DNA of 5,136 nucleotides from an uncultured Desulfobacca sp. Lineage in GTDB: Bacteria > Desulfobacterota > Desulfobaccia > Desulfobaccales > Desulfobaccaceae. Below, piece by piece: positions 1 to 5,013 of the stretch. The translations under genes were made by a program, and so were the position numbers. Where the stretch lies: assembly GCA_937958145.1 (NCBI GenBank), contig CALGOE010000250.1:1-5136 (forward strand), read 5' to 3'. Numbering within the stretch: the stretch's first letter is position 1; each line of letters starts with the position of its first letter. The notes under the pieces were generated by a model that saw only the letters and a program-made list of their open reading frames with translations, did no database searches and had not been told where the DNA came from.

Positions 1-151
1 GCAAGGCCAGATTGCGGCGGGCCGCCTCGGTCATGGCCCGGTCGAACTCACAGTTGGCACAATCATAGTCATGATTGCAGACTTTATAATCAATGACCCC
101 CGCCTCCATCCAGATGCAGAGAGGGGGATGTTCAGAGGTTGACCCAGCCAT
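1..151 (-). CDS. N-terminus of a cysteine-motif protein, possibly a second GcvH-like or accessory protein (partial)
   Basis: Only the first 50 codons are inside the window; the reading frame is open to the left edge. The visible protein starts MAGSTSEHPPLCIW and carries CNHDYDCANCEFDRAM, which places cysteines at residues 25, 31 and 34, plus Cys12. This C-x5-C-x2-C pattern could bind a metal or Fe-S cluster. From memory, similar 'YxxCxxxxxCxxCxxDxAM' starts occur in GcvH-like and signalling proteins of Desulfobacterota, but the body of the protein is missing, so the function is open. Two in-frame ATGs exist (157 and 151). The strong AGGAGG at 161-166 is only 3 bases from the first but 9 from the second, so I chose 151. 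It lies 75 bases downstream of the GcvH-like gene on the same strand and is probably cotranscribed with it. Confidence 0.7.
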   Translation of the reverse strand, partial: MAGSTSEHPPLCIWMEAGVIDYKVCNHDYDCANCEFDRAMTEAARRNLAL

Positions 152-195
152 GGTCATCGGCCTCCTTTCCTGGGGAAATGTATGCGCAGCAAGGC

Positions 196-215
196 GAGAG
201 GTGGTCGACCCTCTC
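196..215. repeat. Intercistronic inverted repeat (hairpin) between the two minus-strand genes
   Basis: GAGAGG (196-201) and CCTCTC (210-215) are perfect 6-base arms around an 8-base loop that itself contains part of the palindrome GGTCGACC (203-210). No T-run follows on either strand, so it is not a standard intrinsic terminator. In the minus-strand transcript it would sit between the gcvH-like stop and the ribosome binding site of the next gene, where an RNA hairpin could affect stability or relative expression. That role is inference only. Confidence 0.4.
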
Positions 216-226
216 CAGCGCCGGAC

Positions 227-868
227 TCAGGAGCGTTTTTTCCATAGCCGACTCAAGTCCTGCAAGAGAAATTCCTGCACCAGCCGCCGCCAGGCCAGGG
301 CGGGAAAATGACCAGAGATATCGTCAATCAGAGCACCGCCATCCGGCAGGGTTACCCCCGCCTCTGACTCCAACATTCCCAAAAGACGGTGGATTTCAGC
401 CTCCATCCAGGCCACCGCGGCTTCACCATACTGCAGATTGGGGAGATTGTATTTCAAATTGCTGGGACGCAGGCGAAAAAGCCAACCGGCCCCATAGGGG
501 TCCTGATTCAGCAGACGGGGCTGGCTTTGGACCTCGGGGTTGATGTCTTCGATCAGGCCGTCCACCGGGGCCAAAACTTTGGCCCGCCGGCCTCCTCGCA
601 CCAGGGCCAGACAGACATGACCCTGAAAATAAACGCCGCCGCTTTCTGGAAACTCCACCTCATCGGCCGGACCGAACACCTTCTGGGCAAAGTCATCGAG
701 GCCGACCTGGACCAGCCCATCGTCTTCAATTTTGACCCAGGTATGCCCGCGATGGAGATAATACGTATCAACGGGAACCTGCAACCCAAAAACCTCCACG
801 AACCGTGGCGGCGGCATCGGGGCGCGGCCCTGGTCGATGCCTGGCGCTAGATAATTTTCCTTGCCCAT
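227..868 (-). CDS. GcvH-like protein (glycine cleavage H-protein fold) lacking the lipoyl-lysine
   Basis: This 213-residue protein belongs to the H-protein (biotinyl/lipoyl-carrier) superfamily. Seen in the sequence: HTWVKIEDDGLVQVGLDDFAQ (residues 42-62) matches the H-protein start of fold. LAPVDGLIEDIN (99-110) and LLNQDPYGAGWLFRL (119-133) match the second half, where the family has a conserved NxDPYGxGW. The lipoylated lysine normally lies seven residues before the APV motif. Here residues 91-98 read RGGRRAKV and the aligned residue is glycine 93, with the only nearby lysine at 97. It also has about 38 extra N-terminal and 75 extra C-terminal residues compared with a classic H-protein of about 130. 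Start chosen at 868 (MGKENYLAP) because AAAGGAGG lies 8 bases upstream; an open frame continues to 925 without such a site. Canonical glycine decarboxylation is unlikely. A structural, sensing or partner-binding role is possible but unproven. Confidence 0.85.
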   Translation of the reverse strand: MGKENYLAPGIDQGRAPMPPPRFVEVFGLQVPVDTYYLHRGHTWVKIEDDGLVQVGLDDFAQKVFGPADEVEFPESGGVYFQGHVCLALVRGGRRAKVLAPVDGLIEDINPEVQSQPRLLNQDPYGAGWLFRLRPSNLKYNLPNLQYGEAAVAWMEAEIHRLLGMLESEAGVTLPDGGALIDDISGHFPALAWRRLVQEFLLQDLSRLWKKRS

Positions 869-914
869 GATCCCTACCTCCTTTACAATGATGCGCAGTT
901 CCCAAGATACCTTC

Positions 915-938
915 CCTTGCCTCATATCATATGCAAGG
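915..938. repeat. Inverted repeat overlapping the sigma-54-type promoter
   Basis: CCTTGC (915-920) and GCAAGG (933-938) are perfect 6-base arms separated by 12 bases. A second, nested dyad, CATAT-C-ATATG, lies at 923-933. The right arm coincides with the -12 TTGCA box of the promoter at 931-947, and the rest spans the expected transcription start. It may be an operator or simply reflect the promoter's own sequence plus chance; the sequence alone cannot decide. Confidence 0.35.
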
Positions 939-947
939 ATTACGCCA
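931..947 (-). promoter_or_regulatory. Sigma-54 (RpoN) type -24/-12 promoter for the GcvH-like gene
   Basis: Read on the minus strand, TGGCGTAATCCTTGCA has the GG of TGGC and the GC of TTGCA exactly 12 bases apart, the spacing and core required by the consensus TGGCAC-N5-TTGCA. Transcription would start near 921, giving a leader of about 53 bases before the strong ribosome site and the start codon at 868. Sigma-54 promoters need an activator ATPase bound upstream. No such gene lies in the window, and I did not identify an activator site. The match is exact at the four invariant bases but could still be coincidental. Confidence 0.55.
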
Positions 948-972
948 GGCCAGTTCCCCCGCTAACCCCAGG

Positions 973-1001
973 AAATTATGGCTTTTTTTCGAATAGGTCA
1001 A
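973..1001 (-). promoter_or_regulatory. Possible sigma-70 promoter, minus strand, upstream of the GcvH-like gene
   Basis: On the minus strand TTGACC (996-1001) lies 17 bases from TAATTT (973-978), a good -35 and an acceptable -10 with ideal spacing. If used, the start would be near 966 and the transcript would run through the sigma-54-type element and the inverted repeat. It is an alternative or additional promoter for the GcvH-like gene and weaker evidence than the -24/-12 element. AT-rich spacer DNA often yields such matches by chance. Confidence 0.3.
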
Positions 1002-1159
1002 ACTCGGCCGGACTATTTGCTGTTGCATATTTCAACGCCATTTCCCGGTATCTGGCTATCTTACCGAAATAAAATAGATTCTTGCTGCCTAAAAATTATT
1101 CAGGGGGCTGGGAGAATGGTCAAGGTGGCAGATTGAGCCCTGACCGTGAGAGAACAACC

Positions 1160-1990
1160 ATGATTCGCACCGAGGGGTTGACCAAGCGCTATCAACAGGT
1201 CATGGCTTTGACCGATCTGAATCTGGAGGTGACCGCCGGTGAGATTTTTGGTCTGCTGGGGCCCAACGGCGCCGGCAAGACCACCACGGTGAAGATCCTG
1301 ACTACCTTGGCCAAACCCACGGCCGGCAGGGCCTTCATTCAGGGCTATGACGTGGTGGCCCAGCCCCTGGCGGTCAAGCAACGCATCGCCGTCTGCCCCC
1401 AGGAAATCAATCTCGACAAGGAACTGACGGCCTACGAGAATCTTCTCATCTACGGCAAGCTGTATCGGGTCCCGGACCTAAAAAAACGGCTCTGGGACCT
1501 GTTGGCCATCGGCGAGTTGGCGGATCGGGCCAATGATCTGGTGAAGAACTTTTCGGGCGGTCAGCAGCGCCGCCTCCTGATCCTGCGGGCCCTGCTGTCC
1601 CGTCCCCAGGTCCTCTTTTTGGACGAACCCACCGTGGGTTTGGATCCCCAAATCCGCCGCCAGATCTGGGAAATGATCCAGCAGTTGCATGAACAGGGGC
1701 TTACCATCCTGCTGACCACGCATTATATTGAAGAAGCAGAAAAACTCTGCGCGCGGGTGGGCATCCTGAACCGGGGCCGGCTCATCGCCCTGGACACGCC
1801 CGCCGCCTTGGTCCAGAGGGTGGGCGGCTATGTGGTGGAATCCCAGGAAAACGGACGCCGCCACTATGCCCTGGCCCGGGATAAAAAAGAAGCCTATGCC
1901 CTGGCCCACACCCACCACCAGGATGTCACCATCCGTCGCAGCAATTTAGAGGATGTTTTTATTCAACTCACCGGCGAACGGCTGCAATAA
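1160..1990 (+). CDS. ABC-2 type exporter ATP-binding protein (CcmA/DrrA/NodI-like)
   Basis: This 276-residue cytoplasmic ATPase would power an ABC-2 export system. All motifs are visible: Walker A GPNGAGKTT (34-42), Q-loop glutamine in CPQE (Q81), signature FSGGQQRR (131-138), Walker B VLFLDEP (151-157), D-loop GLD (160-162) and switch histidine H188 in TTHYIEEAE. The tail RRSNLEDVFIQLTGERL (259-275) is typical of the C-terminal extension of DrrA-type ABC-2 ATPases. It should therefore be catalytically competent; the substrate is unknown. Start chosen at ATG 1160, 7 bases after GAGAG; an upstream TTG at 1082 would add 26 residues that look non-coding. ABC-2 ATPases usually sit beside an integral-membrane permease, but the next gene is a soluble DUF2156 protein and no permease is encoded in this window. 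Confidence 0.93.
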   Translation: MIRTEGLTKRYQQVMALTDLNLEVTAGEIFGLLGPNGAGKTTTVKILTTLAKPTAGRAFIQGYDVVAQPLAVKQRIAVCPQEINLDKELTAYENLLIYGKLYRVPDLKKRLWDLLAIGELADRANDLVKNFSGGQQRRLLILRALLSRPQVLFLDEPTVGLDPQIRRQIWEMIQQLHEQGLTILLTTHYIEEAEKLCARVGILNRGRLIALDTPAALVQRVGGYVVESQENGRRHYALARDKKEAYALAHTHHQDVTIRRSNLEDVFIQLTGERLQ

Positions 1991-2056
1991 GGCGTGTCCC
2001 GTCCCGCCAAAGCGCCGACGACCTCGCCGCCTCGAATCAGGAAGTGGCCTGAACCC

Positions 2057-2962
2057 ATGGATATACCTCGTTTTCCCCATTTTGCCCCCCTCGCCTTGGC
2101 ACACCGCGAGGTTATTCATCCCATTCTGTGGGCCTACCAGCCGACGACGTCGGAGCTGACCTTTACCAATCTCTTCCTGTGGCAGGGTCATTACGGCCTG
2201 AGCTGGTGTCTCTGGGAGGAGTGGTTCATCGCCCTGGCCCAACCCCGGCATGGTGCTCCCTGGTTCCTGCCTCCCGTCGGCCCCGCCGGACGGGAGACGC
2301 TCTGTTCCGAACTCCTGCGGTGGCTGCGTCAGAGCAAACATGTGGCCTATCCGGCCATTGAGCGGGCTGATCGCCGTTTGGCGGACGAACTTTCTTCCCA
2401 GCCGCGCTTTCGCTGTGAACCTCAGCGGGACCAGTTTGATTATGTCTATCGGGCTGCTGATCTTATCTCCTTACCCGGCAATAAGTTTCACAGCAAACGG
2501 AATCACATCAACAGCATCAGGCGATCCTATCCCATTCAGTACGAACCGCTGCAAGAGGAATTGTTGTCCTCCTGCCTGAAGTTAGCCGATCGCTGGTGTG
2601 AATTTAAACGCTGTGAGGAAGATCTGAATCTCAGCGGCGAATGGGAAGCCATCCGCCTGGCCTTGCGCCATTACCGGGAACTGGGGTTGCAGGGCGGGGC
2701 CATCCTGGTGCGCGGCAAGGTGGAGGCCTTCTCGTTGGGGGAATTACTCAACTCTCGCACTGCGGTGATCCACTTCGAAAAAGCCAACCCGGAACAGAGC
2801 GGTTTTTACCCTCTGATTAATCAGCAATTCTGTGAACACGCCTGGCAGGAGGTGGAATTGATCAACCGGGAACAGGATCTGGGGGAACCGGGCCTGCGCC
2901 GGGCCAAACAGTCGTACCACCCCGTGCATTTGGAGGAGAAATACCGGCTGACGCTGACGTGA
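2057..2962 (+). CDS. DUF2156 family protein (LPG-synthase C-terminal-like, tandem GNAT fold)
   Basis: The 301-residue product matches the DUF2156 / COG4866 type throughout. The N-terminal half contains SELTFTNLFLWQGHYGLSW (32-50). The C-terminal half contains FDYVYRAADLISLPGNKFHSKRN (127-149), HFEKANPEQSGFYPLIN (239-255) and the very characteristic INREQDLGEPGLRRAKQSYHP (269-289). The family has two GNAT-like acyltransferase folds and is related to the catalytic part of phosphatidylglycerol lysyltransferases, but the substrate of these soluble short forms is not known to me. There is no signal peptide or membrane helix. Start chosen at ATG 2057, with AGTGG/AGGAAG 9-12 bases upstream. An in-frame GTG at 1994 would add a 21-residue proline/arginine-rich stretch and lacks a ribosome site. 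It follows the ABC ATPase by 66 bases, same strand, probably one operon. Confidence 0.88.
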   Translation: MDIPRFPHFAPLALAHREVIHPILWAYQPTTSELTFTNLFLWQGHYGLSWCLWEEWFIALAQPRHGAPWFLPPVGPAGRETLCSELLRWLRQSKHVAYPAIERADRRLADELSSQPRFRCEPQRDQFDYVYRAADLISLPGNKFHSKRNHINSIRRSYPIQYEPLQEELLSSCLKLADRWCEFKRCEEDLNLSGEWEAIRLALRHYRELGLQGGAILVRGKVEAFSLGELLNSRTAVIHFEKANPEQSGFYPLINQQFCEHAWQEVELINREQDLGEPGLRRAKQSYHPVHLEEKYRLTLT

Positions 2963-2987
2963 GGAACGAAGTTCTCAGCGCTGTGGG

Positions 2988-3221
2988 CTAATTTTCCACC
3001 AAAGAATTGATCTGCCGGGCAAGCTGGCGGAGTGCCTCCATCTTGTCCATGATCACCTGCAACTGGTCGCTTAGATGCCTCACCTCATCGAACTGCCGGG
3101 AGGAAGGGTCGGCTTCGATCATCAACAGGTCCACTTGTCCGGCCAAGACCGACAGGGGTTGAGCCAGATCGTGCAACATGAGCCGCATGGATTTCACATA
3201 TTGGGACAACTCGCCGTCCAT
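2988..3221 (-). CDS. Stand-alone histidine-kinase DHp (HisKA-like) domain protein
   Basis: The 77-residue product is almost only a two-helix dimerisation/phosphoacceptor domain. LMLHDLAQPLSVLAGQVDLLM (residues 14-34) fits the kinase H-box pattern H-[ED]-x-x-x-P-L-x-x-x-x-G-x-x-x-L-L, with His17 as candidate phosphoacceptor and Pro22 conserved. After a short linker (35-43), residues 44-75 form a second amphipathic helix rich in leucine. No N, G1 or G2 box of an ATPase domain and no sensor or membrane segment exists, and a stop codon closes the frame. Start chosen at ATG 3221, with AAGG 6 bases upstream; an open frame to 3263 adds 14 residues with no clear site. It converges on the DUF2156 gene (25-base gap). 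It might act as a phosphotransfer intermediate, a dimerisation inhibitor of a full kinase, or be a kinase remnant. Confidence 0.65.
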   Translation of the reverse strand: MDGELSQYVKSMRLMLHDLAQPLSVLAGQVDLLMIEADPSSRQFDEVRHLSDQLQVIMDKMEALRQLARQINSLVEN

Positions 3222-3553
3222 GGGACACCTTGGGCCTGGAATATACGCAGTTAGAGGGATCATCCAGTTACCATAGTTATCGGCAGCCCACGAAAAAAAG
3301 ATAAAAAATTCTTCCCCTCCGGGAACCTGTTTTGGGATTTGCCTTGAGTCTGATCGGGACAGAGTGATTTTTATGAATTATCACTGCAAGTTATATACCA
3401 ACCGGAGAATTTCCCCTGTGCTCAAATGCCAGCTTGCCGGGAAACGGCTATAAGTTCAGACGCGCCGTAACCTGATCGTCAGGGTGCGGCCACAGGCCAG
3501 CACCATCGCGGCGCCGCGACATCGGGCTCAGGAGAAGAATTCATGAGGATAAT
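3222..3553. other. Non-coding region between the DHp gene and the NUDIX gene
   Basis: This 332-base stretch lies between two divergent genes. Its left half (about 3285-3400) is AT-rich and holds A-runs at 3292-3298 and 3303-3308, plus an inverted repeat AGTGAT (3363-3368) / ATCACT (3380-3385) with an 11-base spacer, a possible operator. TATATA at 3392-3397 could be a -10 for the NUDIX gene, but I see no matching -35. The right half is GC-rich and folds into several adjacent hairpins (see 3436-3519). I find no convincing gene except the mini-ORF at 3543. Confidence 0.55.
3436..3519 (+). promoter_or_regulatory. Structured leader: four successive hairpins upstream of the NUDIX gene
   Basis: Four potential hairpins follow one another: GCCG (3436-3439)/CGGC (3445-3448); CCTGA (3471-3475)/TCAGG (3479-3483) with loop TCG; GGTGCGGCC (3483-3491)/GGCC-A-GCACC (3495-3504), a 9-pair stem with one bulged A and an ACA loop; and the perfect 14-base palindrome TCGCGGCGCCGCGA (3506-3519). 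The last three are packed end to end and stop 10 bases before the ribosome site AGGAGA at 3530-3535. No T-run follows, so they are not standard terminators. I do not recognise a known riboswitch. They could form a cis-regulatory RNA, stabilise the 5' end, or in the case of the palindrome bind a protein as DNA. Confidence 0.4.
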
Positions 3554-3587
3554 ATGGAGGTTAGGTCGACGGCGGCCGAGATCTTAG
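3543..3587 (+). CDS. Possible 14-codon leader ORF overlapping the NUDIX start
   Basis: ATG at 3543 is 7 bases after AGGAGA (3530-3535), the best ribosome site near the NUDIX gene. It opens a frame encoding MRIIWRLGRRRPRS and a TAG at 3585-3587. The NUDIX start at 3554 lies inside it in another frame, with only GAGG (3545-3548) 5 bases upstream. Translating the mini-ORF would therefore load ribosomes over the NUDIX start and could couple or compete with it. The peptide is basic and resembles nothing I know; the arrangement may be accidental, with the strong site simply feeding the downstream start. Confidence 0.25.
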   Translation: MRIIWRLGRRRPRS

Positions 3588-4105
3588 AAGTCGTGGACCG
3601 TCACAACCGCCCGGTGGGACGGGCCCGGCGGGACAGCATTCACCGCTACGGCCTGCAACATCGATCCGTGCACATCCTGGTTTTTGACCTATCCGGCCGT
3701 CTGTATGTGCAATTGCGGGCGCCGGGGAAAGACCAGTTCCCGCGACATTGGGACACCTCGGCCGCGGGACATGTCTCGCCGGGGGAGAGTTATGCCGCTG
3801 CTGCGGCCCGGGAACTCAGCGAGGAGCTGGCCATCCGGGCCGAATTATTCCCGGTGGCTCAGGTGCCGGCCTGTGTCGAGACCGGTTGGGAACATGTCGG
3901 CCTCTTCCGTTGTCACACCGACCTGAGGCCGCAACCGGATCCCACGGAAATCGAGGCTGGGCGTTTTTTTACGCCCCAGGAATTGCAGGACTTTCTGGCA
4001 GATCCGACTGTGGCCGTGACGCCGGTCTTCCGGCTTCTCTATCGCCTCTGGCAGGCGCACAGGGCTGAGGCCTCTAATCCCGGGGTACCGCCAACATGCG
4101 GTTGA
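3554..4105 (+). CDS. NUDIX hydrolase, YfcD / IPP-isomerase-like subgroup
   Basis: The 183-residue protein opens with EILEVVDRHNRPVGRARRDSIH (9-30) and HRSVHILVFDLSGRLYVQLR (36-55), typical of the COG1443 (Idi/YfcD) subgroup. The NUDIX box spans residues 72-94: G72-x5-E78-x7-R86-E87-L88-x-E90-E91, so all metal-binding glutamates are present, but the usual late glycine is Ala93. The equivalent of the isopentenyl-diphosphate isomerase active-site cysteine appears to be absent around HWDTSAAGH (65-73), which favours a nucleotide-type pyrophosphohydrolase such as YfcD over a true type 1 Idi. The substrate cannot be read from the sequence. Start chosen at ATG 3554, matching where relatives begin, though its GAGG ribosome site is modest. 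Its last 32 bases overlap the end of nadA on the other strand. Confidence 0.88.
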   Translation: MEVRSTAAEILEVVDRHNRPVGRARRDSIHRYGLQHRSVHILVFDLSGRLYVQLRAPGKDQFPRHWDTSAAGHVSPGESYAAAAARELSEELAIRAELFPVAQVPACVETGWEHVGLFRCHTDLRPQPDPTEIEAGRFFTPQELQDFLADPTVAVTPVFRLLYRLWQAHRAEASNPGVPPTCG

Positions 4106-4988
4106 CTGCGGCCAGGGCCCGCTGCCGGATGTCCTCGGGCACGGTCACGATGGGGGCGAGATGGCGCAGGGCTTGCAGCACATCGGTGAGGGCGATCTTT
4201 TTCATATCAGGACAGAGCAACCGAGCAGAGGGAGAGTAAAAGCGTTTGCCGGGGTTTTCCTTGGCCAACGTATGGATAATGCCCTTCTCGGTGCCGATGA
4301 TGAACTCCTCCTGGGCGGACTGACGGACATACGAGAGCATGCCCGCGGTGCTGCGGATGGCATCGGCCAGGTCCAGGACTTCTGGACGGCACTCGGGGTG
4401 GGCCAGAAAGATGGCCTGGGGATGGGCTTCCCGGCAGGATAAAACCTCCTGCCGGGTCAGGGCGTCGTGGATGTTGCAGCACCCGGCCCAAAGATGGATT
4501 TTCTTGGTGGTGTAGCGCTGCGTGTACAGCGCCAGATTCCGATCAGGCACCATGAGAACCTGATCCCCGGGCAGAGAATTCACCACCCGCACGGCGTTGG
4601 CCGAGGTGCAGCAGATGTCGCTTTCGGCCTTCACCGCCGCCGTGGAGTTCACATAGGTGACCACCGGCACCCCGGGCAGTTGCGCCTTGCGCGCCCGCAA
4701 AGAGTCGGGGGTGACGGTGTCGGCCATGAAACAGCCGGCGTCAAGTCGGGGCAGCAGAACGGTTTTCTCGGGGCAAAGGATGGCCGCGGTCTCGGCCATG
4801 AAATGCACCCCGCAGAAGACGATGACTTTGGCGCCGGTCTTGGCCGCGGCCTGGGACAGCCCCAGGGAGTCGCCGGTAAAATCGGCGATATCCTGAATCT
4901 CGCCGGGTTGATAGTTATGGGCCAGAAGAATGGCGTCGCGTTTGGCCAACCAATCCCGGATCTCCTGTTGTTGGACAGACAAAGGCAT
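4074..4988 (-). CDS. nadA: Quinolinate synthase NadA
   Basis: NadA condenses iminoaspartate with dihydroxyacetone phosphate to quinolinate, the precursor of NAD, in the cytoplasm using a [4Fe-4S] cluster. The 304-residue product is the short form of the family (about 300). It shows AHNYQPGEIQDIADFTGDSL (23-42), FCGVHFMAETAAIL (58-71), DAGCFMAD (83-90), YVNSTAAVKAESDICCTSAN (112-131), PDRNLALY (148-155), WAGCCNIH (167-174), FLAHPEC (194-200), GTEKGIIH (232-239) and LLCPDMKKI (257-265). Cluster ligands by alignment from memory are Cys86, Cys171 and Cys259. Start chosen at ATG 4988, with AAGGAG 8 bases upstream; an in-frame GTG at 4997 overlaps that ribosome site and is rejected. The gene follows lolA by 74 bases and is possibly cotranscribed with it. 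The usual partners nadB and nadC are not in the window. Confidence 0.97.
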   Translation of the reverse strand: MPLSVQQQEIRDWLAKRDAILLAHNYQPGEIQDIADFTGDSLGLSQAAAKTGAKVIVFCGVHFMAETAAILCPEKTVLLPRLDAGCFMADTVTPDSLRARKAQLPGVPVVTYVNSTAAVKAESDICCTSANAVRVVNSLPGDQVLMVPDRNLALYTQRYTTKKIHLWAGCCNIHDALTRQEVLSCREAHPQAIFLAHPECRPEVLDLADAIRSTAGMLSYVRQSAQEEFIIGTEKGIIHTLAKENPGKRFYSPSARLLCPDMKKIALTDVLQALRHLAPIVTVPEDIRQRALAAVNRMLAVPRD

Positions 4989-5013
4989 AGGGAACACTCC
5001 TTCACAACCGACG

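Larger units (their letters stand above)
869..1159. other. Divergent intergenic region between the GcvH-like gene and the ABC ATPase gene
   Basis: This 291-base stretch separates two divergently transcribed genes and is visibly more AT-rich in its centre (about 970-1100). On the minus strand it holds the sigma-54-type element at 931-947 and a weaker sigma-70-like pair at 973-1001. On the plus strand I find TAAAAT at 1070-1075 as a possible -10, but no acceptable -35 at the right distance, so I do not call a promoter for the ABC gene. TCAGGG (1100-1105) and CCCTGA (1138-1143) could pair across the ABC leader just before its weak ribosome site GAGAG (1148-1152). I see no gene here. Confidence 0.6.

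Noticed and set aside
389..850. Plus-strand 153-codon open frame opposite the GcvH-like gene.
   Set aside because: It is antisense to a gene with clear family motifs, and its translation shows no recognisable domain. It is a frame shadow.
869..925. Longer GcvH-like protein starting at 925.
   Set aside because: The AAAGGAGG site is placed for 868, and the predicted promoter start (about 921) lies downstream of 925.
1082..1159. N-terminal extension of the ABC ATPase from a TTG at 1082.
   Set aside because: The 26 extra residues have no family similarity, and the typical ABC start MIRTEGLTKRY begins at 1160 with a ribosome site.
1994..2056. GTG start for the DUF2156 gene, four bases after the ABC stop, suggesting translational coupling.
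   Set aside because: The extra 21 residues are proline/arginine-rich and unlike the family start, and no usable ribosome site precedes the GTG. ATG 2057 fits better.
2963..2987. Short dyad GAAC-GAA-GTTC between the convergent DUF2156 and DHp genes as a bidirectional terminator.
   Set aside because: Only four base pairs and no T-run on either strand, so it is too weak to call.
3303..3325. Minus-strand hairpin TTCCC-GGAG-GGGAA followed by AATTTTTT, resembling an intrinsic terminator.
   Set aside because: The stem is only five pairs with two A-T pairs at its base, and the nearest upstream minus-strand gene (nadA) ends about 750 bases away across an antisense gene. It may be chance in AT-rich DNA.
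3363..3385. AGTGAT/ATCACT inverted repeat as a CRP/FNR-type site.
   Set aside because: The half-sites are too far apart (TGA and TCA separated by 13 bases instead of the 6 or so needed). It is noted only as a dyad within the non-coding region.
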